Part shown: piece by piece, positions 24,366-33,894 of the stretch
How positions within the stretch are numbered: position 1 is the stretch's first letter
Layout: every line of letters starts with the position of its first letter
Origin: Hyphomonas sp.
GTDB taxonomy: Bacteria > Pseudomonadota > Alphaproteobacteria > Caulobacterales > Hyphomonadaceae
DNA length: 64,000 nucleotides
Direction: 5' to 3'
Assembly (NCBI RefSeq): GCF_016125515.1
Contig: NZ_WGLO01000020.1
Location: 1 to 64,000, forward strand
The notes under the pieces: generated by a model
The model's input: the letters and a program-made list of their open reading frames with translations, nothing else
Told to the model about the DNA's origin: nothing
The model's database searches: none
Made by a program: the position numbers and the translations under genes

Positions 24366-24926
24366 CTACTCCGCAGGCACGCGGGCGGCCTGGACTTCGA
24401 TCTCCACGCGCCAGCCGGGATTGATCAGGCCGGCCACTTCCACAACGGCCCGGGCCGGCTTGTTCGGCTGTTCGGGCGTGGCGAAGAATTGCGAATAGCC
24501 CGCCATGAAGCCGGCAAAGTCGAGCCGGCCGCCAGTGTCTTCATCGGCCACGAGGTAGACGCGCATCATCGTGACATCGCTGAGCGACCAGCCGGCGGCT
24601 TCCATGCGCGTCTTGATGCTGTTGAGAACGGTGATGGTCTGAGCCTTGGTGTCGCCGAAGGCGGCGCGGCTGTTGGGATCGGCGTCGGGATCGACGACCG
24701 AAGGCACCACGCCGCTGACATAGAAGATCTCCGCTTCGGGCGGAATAACGACGCCAATGGAAATCGGGAAGTCCGAGCCCGGGATCGGGATGCGGTTGAT
24801 TTCGGCAGGCGGCGCAGGCGGCGCAGGTGCCGGGGCGGGGGCGGTGTCCTCGATGCTGATGCAGGCCGTAGTCAGGGCGGCAAGGCCGAGGGCCAGGAAG
24901 GCGGTCAGTCGGGTGGCACGGGTCAT
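24366..24926 (-). CDS. RidA-family (YjgF/YER057c) protein with a lipoprotein signal
   Basis: A 186-residue protein. Residues 1-22 form a lipoprotein signal with lipobox LTTAC, followed by a low-complexity Ala/Pro linker and a RidA fold from about residue 50. RidA proteins hydrolyse reactive 2-imino acids or enamines. A lipid-anchored, exported form is unusual because most RidA proteins are cytosolic. It lies 27 bases downstream of the amine oxidase gene on the same strand. Catalytic arginine is not clearly placed, so activity is inferred. Confidence 0.82.
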   Translation of the reverse strand: MTRATRLTAFLALGLAALTTACISIEDTAPAPAPAPPAPPAEINRIPIPGSDFPISIGVVIPPEAEIFYVSGVVPSVVDPDADPNSRAAFGDTKAQTITVLNSIKTRMEAAGWSLSDVTMMRVYLVADEDTGGRLDFAGFMAGYSQFFATPEQPNKPARAVVEVAGLINPGWRVEIEVQAARVPAE

Positions 24927-24953
24927 GGGGTTTCCTCCTTTTGTGTTCTTGGG

Positions 24954-26528
24954 TCAGGCAGTCGATGCGCGGGCATAGATGCCGGCGATCGCGTGGTGGG
25001 CTGAGCGGATGGCGGCTTCCATCCAGGCGCCGAGCGGGCTGAGATGCTGGCCCGCAAAGGCGATGGGTCCGTCGCCCTCCAGAACGGCCCGGATCTCGGG
25101 CGTGTTATGGTCCGTATCCGGACTTTCGGTTGCCCAGGCACCCATGGAGTGCGGGACATGCGCCCAGTTGACGGCGACCGGACGGGCGAGCAGGCGGCCC
25201 TTGCCGGGATGGATCCGGTCCACAGAGGCGCGCGATTCTTCGAACTGCGCCTTCAGGCTCTGGGCCGCGAAGGGCTCTGCCTGGCCGGTGAAGTTGTAGC
25301 AGCCGACGAGGACGCCCTCCTTCATGTCGAACCCGTAGCTCGGATACCAGGCCATGTTGCAGCGGCTGTCGACGTTCGAGATGCCGCCATAGATGCGGTC
25401 TTCGGTTTCCCAGAAGCGGGGTGCCTGCCAGGCCACCTTGCAGGAGGCGTCGAAAACCATGTTGTTGACGGCTGCTTGTACGGGCGCCGAGAAATCGCAT
25501 TTGACGGACTTCAGTACACTGAAGGGCAGCGCGCAGACCGCGTAGTCGGCGTCGACCGTGCCGGCGAGTCCATCCTTCTGGCTGTAGAGCACGCGGACAC
25601 CGGTTTCGGTGCGCTTCATGTGGGTGACCTGCACGCCGTATTTGATCTCCGACTTGAGCCGACCGGCGAAGGCATAGGGGATGGCATCCATCCCGCCGAC
25701 CGGGTGGAGCATGGCGGTCTGCTGATAGAGCTGGTCTCCGAAAGTGAGCTGGAAGGCCCAGTTTGGATCCTGGATCAATTCGGTCAGGGGAATGGGCTTG
25801 CGGATGGAGAAGGGTGCGCCGTGCACGGTCGGTTCGACCTCGTAGCCGAGCCGGTCCGAGCCGGTATAGGCATAGCCTTCACCCAGCGCGCCATACTGGG
25901 TGAGAAAGTCCAGCAGGCGTTCGCGGTCGAGCGCGGTCAGCTCTTCATCCAGCGCGCCCTTGTTGATCGCTTTGGCAAGGAGTTCGGAGACGCCGCCGCG
26001 CACATCGTGGCGCACCTGACGGTCTTCGAGCGGCAGGCCATTGCGCACATTCGCGCTGACATAACGCGCGTCGGCGTTGACATTGACCTGCACTTCGAGC
26101 GGCACGCCGAATTCGCGGCAATAGTCGTGCACGCCGTGATGGCAGGCTGGGATGCGGGCCGCGCCGGCATTGAAGAAATGGCCGGCATCGAACCCGACGC
26201 GCTGGGCAGGCAGGTGATCGTGGGTCATCACATCGCCGCCGCGCACGGTCCACACCCGGCCGCCCGGGCGGTGGCGGGCTTCGAGAACGGTGACGTCGAA
26301 CCCAGCCTTGCGCAGTTCCCAGGCCGAGACGAGGCCCGCGATCCCGGCGCCGAGGACGACGACTTTCTTGCCCCGTCCGGCGCTGCCGGGCGGCTTGGGC
26401 GGGCCGGTATAGACACCTGCCTCAGCCACAAGGCCAAGGCCCTGCATCGCCGCCATTGCGCCGCTGATGCCGGCAATCCGGGCAAATCCGAGCACCATAT
26501 CCCGGCGCGTTGATCCTGCTATGCCCAT
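24954..26528 (-). CDS. Flavin monoamine oxidase family protein with Tat-like signal
   Basis: A 524-residue FAD-dependent amine oxidase. The dinucleotide motif VLGAGIAGLVSAWELRKAG is at about residue 49, followed by VLEARHRPGGRVW; the C-terminal FAD contact GPIAFAGQHLSPLGAWMEAA closes the domain. The N-terminus contains STRRDMVLGFARIAG, a twin-arginine-like signal, so export of the folded flavoprotein is likely. The start is the ATG at 26528, behind a G-rich ribosome site. The product of amine oxidation is an imine, which fits the RidA-type gene downstream. Substrate unknown. Confidence 0.88.
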   Translation of the reverse strand: MGIAGSTRRDMVLGFARIAGISGAMAAMQGLGLVAEAGVYTGPPKPPGSAGRGKKVVVLGAGIAGLVSAWELRKAGFDVTVLEARHRPGGRVWTVRGGDVMTHDHLPAQRVGFDAGHFFNAGAARIPACHHGVHDYCREFGVPLEVQVNVNADARYVSANVRNGLPLEDRQVRHDVRGGVSELLAKAINKGALDEELTALDRERLLDFLTQYGALGEGYAYTGSDRLGYEVEPTVHGAPFSIRKPIPLTELIQDPNWAFQLTFGDQLYQQTAMLHPVGGMDAIPYAFAGRLKSEIKYGVQVTHMKRTETGVRVLYSQKDGLAGTVDADYAVCALPFSVLKSVKCDFSAPVQAAVNNMVFDASCKVAWQAPRFWETEDRIYGGISNVDSRCNMAWYPSYGFDMKEGVLVGCYNFTGQAEPFAAQSLKAQFEESRASVDRIHPGKGRLLARPVAVNWAHVPHSMGAWATESPDTDHNTPEIRAVLEGDGPIAFAGQHLSPLGAWMEAAIRSAHHAIAGIYARASTA

Positions 26529-26657
26529 ATTTTCGTCCCCCCGAAAAGGAGACGCTAACACGCCAGCGCGATGTGGCAATCACAACCGGCCGGGCAGACG
26601 GCGCCGCGGAGCGCTGCGATGCCCACGCAGGCAGGGCGCCCAGAATGGAGGCAAGGC

Positions 26658-27188
26658 CTAGCCCCGGTGGCCATCCTCGAAGCCGGCGAGGGTCCATTCG
26701 GCGAAATCGGCGAGGTTCCCGCCGGTGAACAGGAAGCCGGCAATGCCGGCGGCGCGCGCCGCTTCGATGTCGGCTTCCTTGTCCCCGATGAGGAAGCTCG
26801 ATTCGCGTTTCACCGGGAATTCGGCCATCGCCTGCAGCAGCATGCCGGGCTTGGGTTTGCGGTCGAAACTGTCTTTCCGGTAGCGCGGGTTTTCGCCCTC
26901 TTCGTGGAAGGGGCAGTAATAGATCCGGTCAATCTTCGCGCCCGCCTCGGCAAGGCGCGCCTCCATCCAGGCATGCAGCGCGTGCATGTCGTCCTCGGTG
27001 TAGTAATTGCGGGCGATGCCCGACTGGTTGGTCACGACGAAGACAAGCCAGCCGCGCGCGTTGAACCGGGCAATCGTTTCCGGCGCGCCTTCGATGAATT
27101 CGAAATCCTCGACGCGGCTGACATAGCCCTTGTCGAGATTGATCACGCCATCGCGGTCGAGGAAGAGAGCGGGTCTATGCGGCGCCAT
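26658..27188 (-). CDS. gmhB: D,D-heptose 1,7-bisphosphate phosphatase family protein (HAD)
   Basis: A 176-residue HAD phosphatase with catalytic D11-x-D13 (LFLDRDGVIN), VTNQSGIARN and GDKEADIEAARAAG. This is the GmhB/HisB-N group, which makes heptose-1-phosphate for lipopolysaccharide core. The zinc loop keeps CPFH but the second half, normally C-x-C before RKP, reads SFDRKP, so it has lost two of four ligands. The flippase gene downstream on its strand's other side supports a surface-polysaccharide role. Confidence 0.85.
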   Translation of the reverse strand: MAPHRPALFLDRDGVINLDKGYVSRVEDFEFIEGAPETIARFNARGWLVFVVTNQSGIARNYYTEDDMHALHAWMEARLAEAGAKIDRIYYCPFHEEGENPRYRKDSFDRKPKPGMLLQAMAEFPVKRESSFLIGDKEADIEAARAAGIAGFLFTGGNLADFAEWTLAGFEDGHRG

Positions 27189-27261
27189 GTGCCCCTCTTG
27201 GCTGACTCGGGCGCCGGCTGCAATGCTGGTCGCGTCGAGGAGACGCCGGGGAAAGCCGGAT

Positions 27262-28710
27262 TCAAGCCCTCTTGCGCCGGAGAACCATCCCGATGGCCTG
27301 TTTCAGGGTGGCGGGCGAGATCATGCTGATCACCAGGCCATAGGTGGCGACACCGGCGGCGATCAGCAACGCGGCGCGGATGGCGGGATCGACGTCCAGC
27401 ATCACCCTGTCACGCAGCACTAGCACGACGAAGCCCATCGCAAGAGCGCCGGCGGCGGGAAGAAGGATCGGGCGCACCTGCTGCGTCGGCGTGAAGCCGG
27501 CATATTTCTGCACGAGGTAGCCCATCATCAGCAGCGTCAGCAGTTTTTGCGCGATCAGCACGCCCATCACTGCTTCGATCTCGAAGTGCACGACGCTGAG
27601 TACACCGACCACCGTGAACAGGCAGCTGACGACGGTGATGCCGGCGGCAAGATCCGGGCGGCCGAGCGCCTTCATGAGACTGCGGTTGATGAATTCGATC
27701 ATCGTGAGCGGTCCGAGGATGAGGGACAGCTGGGTCGCAGCGACGGCGGGTATCCATTGTTCACCGATGATGATCGGCAACAGCAGCGGCATCAGCACGA
27801 TGGCGCCCATGAAGGCGGGCAGGGTGATGGTATTGGCCAGCTTCAGGGTCTGGTTCAGCGTCTTGTGGAGTTCGGGGCGGTTGAACTGGTCCTTCGCGAA
27901 CATCGGGAAGGAGACCGAAGCGAACGGCATGATGATCGCCTGGTTGGCCTGTTCGAAGAAGCGCAAGGCCATGTTGAAAAGGCCCAGCGGGACCGCGCCC
28001 ATCACGGCGCCGACGAGCGCGCTCGGCAAGGCACGCTGGACCGACATGACGAAGCCGAGAAGGTAGGCATGTCCGGAATAGTGCGCGAGCTCGCGCATCT
28101 TTTCGGGCACGTAGAGCAGGCGCGGGCGATAGCCCGACAGCCACATGAACATCACCATACGGATCACGCGCTTCGACAGTTCCATCCAGACGAGGGCCCA
28201 GACGGATTTCAGCAGGACGGCGCAGGCCAGGCCGATCAGGGCGGGTACGAGGTTGCCGACCACGTCCACATAGGTGATCTGCTTGAACGACAGGTTCCGG
28301 ATGAGGAAGGAGGCTGCGGTTGCGGTGAAGGGGCCGGTCAGCAGGAGCGTCGCCGTGACCTGAAGGACCGGCACAAGTTCTTTCGTCCTGAAGAGATCGG
28401 CGATCAGCGGCGCAAAACCGATGATCAGCAGGAACGCGACAATCGCCAGTCCGCAGGAGACCGTATTGATGGTATTGATGTGTTCGTCATCGACCGTCTT
28501 GCGCTGGATGAGCGATTCCTGAAGCGGCCCATGGACCAGTGTTTCGGGGATCATGAGCACAGTGATGGCCATGCCGTAGAGGCCGAAATCGAACGGCGTA
28601 AGGATCCGCGACAGCACGACCAGCGCCGCCAGCGAAAACAGGATCGCGGCGGAATTACCCAGTGTGTTCCACGCCAGAGAGTTCACAATGGTCGGGGTTT
28701 GTTTCTTCAC
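27262..28710 (-). CDS. Polysaccharide flippase, MOP superfamily (Wzx-like)
   Basis: A 482-residue protein with 12-14 membrane helices of the polysaccharide-transport family. It would flip lipid-linked oligosaccharides across the inner membrane. The N-terminal WNTLGNSAAILFSLAALVVLSR and ILTPFDFGLYGMAITV segments are typical. The start is taken as GTG at 28710 (VKKQTPTIVNS), because the 34 residues added by an ATG at 28812 look unlike protein. Clustered with gmhB; no glycosyltransferases are nearby. Confidence 0.88.
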   Translation of the reverse strand: MKKQTPTIVNSLAWNTLGNSAAILFSLAALVVLSRILTPFDFGLYGMAITVLMIPETLVHGPLQESLIQRKTVDDEHINTINTVSCGLAIVAFLLIIGFAPLIADLFRTKELVPVLQVTATLLLTGPFTATAASFLIRNLSFKQITYVDVVGNLVPALIGLACAVLLKSVWALVWMELSKRVIRMVMFMWLSGYRPRLLYVPEKMRELAHYSGHAYLLGFVMSVQRALPSALVGAVMGAVPLGLFNMALRFFEQANQAIIMPFASVSFPMFAKDQFNRPELHKTLNQTLKLANTITLPAFMGAIVLMPLLLPIIIGEQWIPAVAATQLSLILGPLTMIEFINRSLMKALGRPDLAAGITVVSCLFTVVGVLSVVHFEIEAVMGVLIAQKLLTLLMMGYLVQKYAGFTPTQQVRPILLPAAGALAMGFVVLVLRDRVMLDVDPAIRAALLIAAGVATYGLVISMISPATLKQAIGMVLRRKRA

Positions 28711-29242
28711 CAGTCGATTGCCGCTTCCTGCGCCCGGTGCATCGAGACGGGTATTGCTGTCTTGCAGAAGAACAGGCTGTCGCGCTGTTGCCGGGCGGAC
28801 AGGCCCATACATACAGCCGGTTCAGGCGTCCGCCACGGATTGATGCAGGTGGAGGCGGAATCTGCGAAAATTAGGTGTAATCTGTTCATCTTGCTCGGTT
28901 TTTGACCGTTGGAACCTTGGGCAGACGGTGTGGCGAAGGTCATGCTGGAAGTCCTGATCGCTGTCGTCCGGCCCATATCAGCCGCGGAGTTCGCAAGATT
29001 CATACCTTTAGCATGTGGGGTGGAAGCGGGTGAGGCCACGTTGTTTATCGGGATTCGTGCGGGCGATCTGTGCTCGCCTACACGGGCTGTGCCATTCGGA
29101 GACAGGGCCTGCGCCTGGCGAAAGAGCCGGGTGCATATTTCGCCGCGGGGGCGAAGGGGGTGGACCTGTCCGGGAGCCTGGGTCAGGCTGTTTCTGCAAG
29201 GGGTTGCAAACGTCCCGAACGGAACAATCTGGGGGAGTAAAG
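28711..29242. other. Divergent intergenic region, no gene supported
   Basis: About 530 bases between the flippase start and a plus-strand gene. Open frames in it have poor codon structure and no ribosome sites. A short AT-richer stretch (about 28855-28910) could hold the flippase promoter. No tRNA, repeat or hairpin with a T run was recognised. Confidence 0.5.
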
Positions 29243-29518
29243 ATGGATCAATTCATTCCGCTGGTCGTCAGCGCGCTGGGCGGCACCATGATCGGACCTA
29301 TCCTCGCACGGCTGTTGGGCGGCGGCGGAACCGGGGGCGTGCTTGGCGGCCTGCTGGGCGGTGTGGCAGCGCATTTCGGCGCGGCGCAGCTCGGGCTCGG
29401 TGATACGCTGCTCGGCGCGACACCGTTGATGGCGCACCTGCAGAATTTCCTCGAAGGCGGTATCGGCGGCGGTGTGCTGGGCCTGGCGCTCAGCCTGGTG
29501 ATGAAGCCAAAAGCCTGA
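29243..29518 (+). CDS. Glycine-rich small membrane protein, 91 residues
   Basis: Begins MDQFIPLVVSALGGTMIGP, behind GGGGGAG at ideal spacing. Glycine-rich hydrophobic stretches (GGVLGGLLGGVAAHFGAA and GGIGGGVLGLALSLVM) suggest two membrane helices with tight packing, like glycine-zipper proteins. No family recognised. It is convergent with the MFS gene, seven bases apart. Confidence 0.7.
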   Translation: MDQFIPLVVSALGGTMIGPILARLLGGGGTGGVLGGLLGGVAAHFGAAQLGLGDTLLGATPLMAHLQNFLEGGIGGGVLGLALSLVMKPKA

Positions 29519-29524
29519 CCTGCG

Positions 29525-30781
29525 TCAGGCAGCGTCAGCGGCGGCAAGCGCCGCGCTGTTGGCTTTCACGCCCCGGAAGAACGGGATCAGCACAAGCGCC
29601 GTGATGGCCGAGGCGAGCAGGAAGGCTGCGCCGGGAAACTGGATCGACGACCCTGCGTGGGTGGCGAAATAGAGCACCGCGTTCATTGTCAGCGGACCAA
29701 AAATCATCGCCAGCGCATTCAGGCTGGCCGTAGCGCCTTGCAGTTCGCCTTGGGCGTTGCGGGGCGTAACGGTCGACATCAGCGAGTTGATCGCCGGCGT
29801 TGCAACACCGCCGAGCGCGTTGAACGGAATGATCAGGAGCGCCATCCAAGGTGTGAACGCGAACGCATAGGCGGCCATGGTGACGACATGGGTGCACAGG
29901 CCGAACGTAGCCGTCCGCACGGGCCCGAAGCGTTTGATCATCGGGCCCATCATCAAGGCCTGAACGAGCGAGGCGCCGAGGCCCACAAGACCGAGCGACA
30001 GGCCGATCTCGCGGGGTGTCCAATCGTAGCGGATCTCGCCATGGATCGCCCATGTGGCCGGGAATACGGTGTGCGCAAAGAAATAGGCGCCGCCGGCGAT
30101 CAGCAACCAGCTGACCTGCGGCAGTTTCGAGAAGTGGCGTGCGGCGCCGAACGGGTTGGCGCGGGCGAGCTGGATGGGCCGGCGGTTTTCCGGGGCGAGC
30201 GATTCCGGCAGCACCAGCAGGCCGTAAAGGAAGTTCACCCCGGCGAGCGCCGCCGCAACGAAGAAGGGCATGCGCGGGTCGACTTCGCCCAGTAGCCCGC
30301 CGAGTACGGGGCCGAACACGAACCCGAAGCCGAACGCGGCGCCGATCTTGCCGAACGCCTTGGCGCGGTCCTTCGGCTCGGTTGTATCGGCGATGTAGGC
30401 GTTCGCTGTCGCGACGGTCGCGCCCCCGATGCCGGACAGGGCCCGCCCGAGGAAGAGGATGGCGAGCGTGGTCGACAGGCCCATGATCAGGAAATCGAGG
30501 CTCAGCATGGCGATCGAGCCGAGCAGCACGGGGCGGCGGCCGAACCGGTCCGACAGGGCCCCGAGCACCGGGCCGGCGAAGAAGTTGAACAGGGCGTAGG
30601 TGCCTGCCAGCGCTCCGATCCACAGCGTCGCGTTCTCGGGCGGTACGCCGGCGAGGTCCTGGATCAGAGTCGGGATCACCGGAATGATCAGGCCGAAGGC
30701 CATCATGTCGAGGGCCACCGTGACGATGACGAAGAAGAAAGCGTTCTTGCCGTGCGGCCGGGCGGAGTCTGAAGTCATCAT
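29525..30781 (-). CDS. MFS transporter, TetA-like drug:H+ antiporter group
   Basis: A 418-residue, 12-helix major facilitator. Motif A appears as GALSDRFGRRPVLL after helix 2, and GRALSGIGGATVATANAYIAD resembles the TCR/MdtG group of DHA1 exporters. The start is the ATG pair at 30781/30778; the frame is open farther upstream but without typical N-terminal features. Substrate unknown; resistance cannot be inferred from similarity alone. Confidence 0.9.
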   Translation of the reverse strand: MMTSDSARPHGKNAFFFVIVTVALDMMAFGLIIPVIPTLIQDLAGVPPENATLWIGALAGTYALFNFFAGPVLGALSDRFGRRPVLLGSIAMLSLDFLIMGLSTTLAILFLGRALSGIGGATVATANAYIADTTEPKDRAKAFGKIGAAFGFGFVFGPVLGGLLGEVDPRMPFFVAAALAGVNFLYGLLVLPESLAPENRRPIQLARANPFGAARHFSKLPQVSWLLIAGGAYFFAHTVFPATWAIHGEIRYDWTPREIGLSLGLVGLGASLVQALMMGPMIKRFGPVRTATFGLCTHVVTMAAYAFAFTPWMALLIIPFNALGGVATPAINSLMSTVTPRNAQGELQGATASLNALAMIFGPLTMNAVLYFATHAGSSIQFPGAAFLLASAITALVLIPFFRGVKANSAALAAADAA

Positions 30782-30878
30782 CGTGTGCACCCTTTGATGC
30801 ACCGGGCGCCGGGTCAATCTTGGAAATTCATTTCGGCAGGGATTGCCTGACATCGCGTCAGGCGTGGAGGGTGGATGG

Positions 30879-31490
30879 ATGGCCGACACACTGCCCCTCA
30901 CGCGCACACCCGCGTCGCCCGAAGCCGCTGAGGCGATCCGCGCGGCGGTGCGCGCTGCCACGCAGATGGGCGACTCGCGGCTTGCGCGGCCGGAGGATGC
31001 GCGCGCGCTGCTGGCCCTTCTTTCCGATCCGGCCGTGCACGCGCCGATCTACACACTGCCCCGCCCGCTGACGCAGGAAACGGTGGCGATGTTCATCGAC
31101 ACGCACCTGGCCGAACGCGAGGCGGGCATTGGTCTGCTGTTTGTCCGCGAGGGCGAGGATGGGCGGGTGATGGGCTATTCCGACGTGCAGGTCTGGCCAC
31201 AATGGGCGGCCGGCGAACTCGGCGGCGCGTTGCATCCCTCATTGCACGGCAAGGGCACCGGCGGGCGCGGGGCGGCGGCAAGCTTTGCCTGGATGTTCAC
31301 GGCGCTGAAGCTGGACCTTCTCTGCGAGACGGCGGCGCTCACCAATGTGCCCACCCAGCGCCTGCTGGACGGCCTGGGCTTCCGGCGGATGGGGGAGGTG
31401 ACCAGCGTGCGTCCGGATGGCTCGACGCGCGCCAGCCTTGTCTGGGAAATGACACGCGCGGAATGGGCGGCGCGTCATGGATTTGACTGA
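30879..31490 (+). CDS. GNAT-family N-acetyltransferase (RimJ/RimL-like)
   Basis: A 203-residue GNAT protein. The acetyl-CoA loop is GGALHPSLHGKGTGGRG, followed by LDLLCETAALTNVPTQRLLDGLGFRRMGE, as in the acetyltransf_3 group that modifies ribosomal proteins or small molecules. ATG 30879 has GGAGGGTGG upstream. Substrate unknown. Confidence 0.87.
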   Translation: MADTLPLTRTPASPEAAEAIRAAVRAATQMGDSRLARPEDARALLALLSDPAVHAPIYTLPRPLTQETVAMFIDTHLAEREAGIGLLFVREGEDGRVMGYSDVQVWPQWAAGELGGALHPSLHGKGTGGRGAAASFAWMFTALKLDLLCETAALTNVPTQRLLDGLGFRRMGEVTSVRPDGSTRASLVWEMTRAEWAARHGFD

Positions 31491-31584
31491 CTGCGAGGCG
31501 CCCCGCGTCCCCCGTGTCCGGATATGCCTTAACAGACTGGCGCCGGGCAGGTTAGACTGAGGCGGTTCTCAGGAGGGACGCATC

Positions 31585-32148
31585 ATGCTGACTTACCTTT
31601 TCTTCGGCGGACTCGCGCTGGTGCTGGTCGGCGTGATCCTGACCTACAACACGCTTGTCCAGAAAGCGCAGATGGCCCGCAATGGCTGGTCGGATATCGA
31701 CGTGCAGCTCAAGCGGCGCGCCACCCTGATCCCCCAGCTTGTGAGCACCGTGCAGGGCTATGCCGCGCATGAGCGCCAGCTGTTCGCCGATGTGGCGGAG
31801 AAGCGCGCGCAGGCCATGGCGGCCGGTGACGATCCGGCGAGCCGGGCACAAGCGGAGAGCGCACTGTCGCAGCCGGTTGCCCGGATGATGGCCCTTGCCG
31901 AGGATTATCCGGAGCTGAAGGCCAGCGGGAACTTCGCGGATCTGCAGAAGGAACTCTCCGACACTGAAACGAAAATCGAGATGGCGCGGCGCTTCTATAA
32001 CGGCGCGGTGCGCGAGCTGAACACGGCGGTGCAGACCTTCCCGGCAAACCTGTTTGCGGGTCTGTTCGGGTTCCGCGAGCGGGCGTATTTCGAGATCGAG
32101 ATCGCCGACCGGGCCGTTCCGCAAGTTGATCTCGGCGGGAAGCGTTGA
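31585..32148 (+). CDS. LemA-family membrane protein
   Basis: A 187-residue protein with an N-terminal membrane helix (residues 4-22) and the LemA helical domain (NGWSDIDVQLKRRATLIPQL, VQGYAAHER). Exposed to the periplasm or cytoplasm with unsettled function. AGGAGGG precedes the ATG. The stop overlaps the DUF2207 start by four bases; LemA-DUF2207 pairs are widespread, implying that the two act together in the envelope. Confidence 0.93.
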   Translation: MLTYLFFGGLALVLVGVILTYNTLVQKAQMARNGWSDIDVQLKRRATLIPQLVSTVQGYAAHERQLFADVAEKRAQAMAAGDDPASRAQAESALSQPVARMMALAEDYPELKASGNFADLQKELSDTETKIEMARRFYNGAVRELNTAVQTFPANLFAGLFGFRERAYFEIEIADRAVPQVDLGGKR

Positions 32149-33857
32149 TGCTGCGCGCAATCTTTGCGGCGCTTGCCGCCTGCTTACTGGCGTTCAGTGC
32201 GGTCGCCGAAGAGAAGGTCAACCGGTTTGATGTCGGCATCACCGTGCAGGCAGACGGCGATATCCTGGTTTCCGAAACCATCACCGTCTTCTCCGAAGGC
32301 GATGTGATCCGGCGCGGCATTTTCCGCGATCTGCCGCGCTTCTATGCCGACGATGCACACGAGGGCGACAAGCTTCCGTACCAGTACAATGTCCGGCGCG
32401 TGATGCGTGACGGCAACCGCGAGCCCTATGAGACAGAGACGGACGGCAACGCCTTCCGTATCCGGATCGGAGATCCGGACGTCTTCATCACCTATGGCGA
32501 ACACACTTACGAGATCCAGTACGAGGTGAAGAACCAGATCCGGTATTTCGGGGATCATGACGAACTCTACTGGAACGTGACCGGCAATTACTGGCTGTTG
32601 CCGATCGACGCCGCCTCTGTGCGCATCACGCTGCCGGAGGGCGCGCGGGTGACCAGCCAGTCCGGATACACAGGCGGCTTCGGCGAAGCCGGCAGCGACT
32701 ATGTGTTCCGCGAAACGGATGGCGCCTATGAATTCGAGGCGACGCGCCCTCTCGGCCTGCGCGAAGGGCTGACCGTGTCGCTGAGCCTTGCGAAGGGCGC
32801 GATCAAGCCGCCTTCGCTGGGCGACAAGGGCATGCTCTGGTGGTTCCGGCACGGCGCGCTGGCCGCGTTGCTGGTCAGCTTCCTCGGCGTGCTGGGATTC
32901 CTGTTCAGCAGTTTCCAGCGCGTCGGACAGGACCCGCCGAAGCCGCCGGTGTTCCCGCGCTATGAGCCGCCAGCCGGGTATTCACCGGCCGCTGCGCATC
33001 ACATCTACTATCGGGGCTTCAAGGGCCACACGGCGCTTGTGTCGACCCTTATGAACATGGGTGTGAAAGGCCTGGTCGACATTGACGCGTCAGACAAAAA
33101 GGCGACTGTCCTGACGCGGAAGAGCGCTGACAAGGCCGTGCTAACCCGCGAAGACGCCGCACTGGAGACCAGCCTGTTTGCGGGAAGTCCATCGCTGACA
33201 CTCGGCAAGAAATACAATGCAGAATTCACCGCAGCCTATCTCGCGTTCCAGAAGGCGGTCGCGAAGACCTACGGGAAGGACTATTTCCGCTGGAATATCG
33301 GCTACACGCTGGCGGCCCTTGTGCTGACCGTTCTGGCGATCATCTTTGCCGTTTCGCAGGCCGTGAACTGGACGATGTGGCATACGCTGGTCGTGCTCGC
33401 CTTTGCAGCGATCAACGGCCTCTTCATGTACCTGATGCCCGCGCCGACACCCAAGGGTCAGGACATCCGCTCCGAAATTTCCGGCTTCCGCCTGTATCTC
33501 GAGACGGCAGAAAAACTCCAGATGAACGCGGTGCAGGCAGGTAGCGGCGCGCCGCCGCCGATGAGCGTTGAGCGCTATGAAGCCTTCCTGCCTTATGCGA
33601 TGGCGCTCGACGTGGAAAAGCCCTGGACGAAGTATTTCGAGAAACAGCTGCCCGAGGTCGCGGAACATTACAGCCCCGCCTGGGGGCATTTCGGGGATCG
33701 TTCGTTCCGCAACATTGGCGGAATGAATGAGGCGATCCTGTCGAGCATGAATACGGGCGTCAGCAGCTCGCTGCCACAGAGCTCCAGTTCGTCGGGCAGT
33801 GGCGGTGGCGGTTTCTCCGGCGGGGGAGGTGGCGGCGCCGGGGGTGGCGGCTGGTAG
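32145..33857 (+). CDS. DUF2207 predicted membrane protein
   Basis: A 570-residue protein: signal peptide (residues 1-22), a beta-rich DUF2207 domain to about 225, a membrane helix near 240-260, a cytoplasmic domain, a helix pair at about 390-430, and a final low-complexity tail of serine and glycine ending GGGGGGAGGGGW. It is coupled to lemA upstream. Function unknown; the Gly-rich tail is common in this family. Confidence 0.9.
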   Translation: MMLRAIFAALAACLLAFSAVAEEKVNRFDVGITVQADGDILVSETITVFSEGDVIRRGIFRDLPRFYADDAHEGDKLPYQYNVRRVMRDGNREPYETETDGNAFRIRIGDPDVFITYGEHTYEIQYEVKNQIRYFGDHDELYWNVTGNYWLLPIDAASVRITLPEGARVTSQSGYTGGFGEAGSDYVFRETDGAYEFEATRPLGLREGLTVSLSLAKGAIKPPSLGDKGMLWWFRHGALAALLVSFLGVLGFLFSSFQRVGQDPPKPPVFPRYEPPAGYSPAAAHHIYYRGFKGHTALVSTLMNMGVKGLVDIDASDKKATVLTRKSADKAVLTREDAALETSLFAGSPSLTLGKKYNAEFTAAYLAFQKAVAKTYGKDYFRWNIGYTLAALVLTVLAIIFAVSQAVNWTMWHTLVVLAFAAINGLFMYLMPAPTPKGQDIRSEISGFRLYLETAEKLQMNAVQAGSGAPPPMSVERYEAFLPYAMALDVEKPWTKYFEKQLPEVAEHYSPAWGHFGDRSFRNIGGMNEAILSSMNTGVSSSLPQSSSSSGSGGGGFSGGGGGGAGGGGW

Positions 33858-33894
33858 TCAGCGTGTGTCCGGGCGCGATCCGTGCCCGGAGGGC

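Noticed and set aside
27547-28905. A 452-codon plus-strand frame opposite the flippase gene
   Set aside because: It mirrors the flippase, which has clear membrane helices; the plus-strand product is a charged D/E/R/Q/H-rich sequence without domains.
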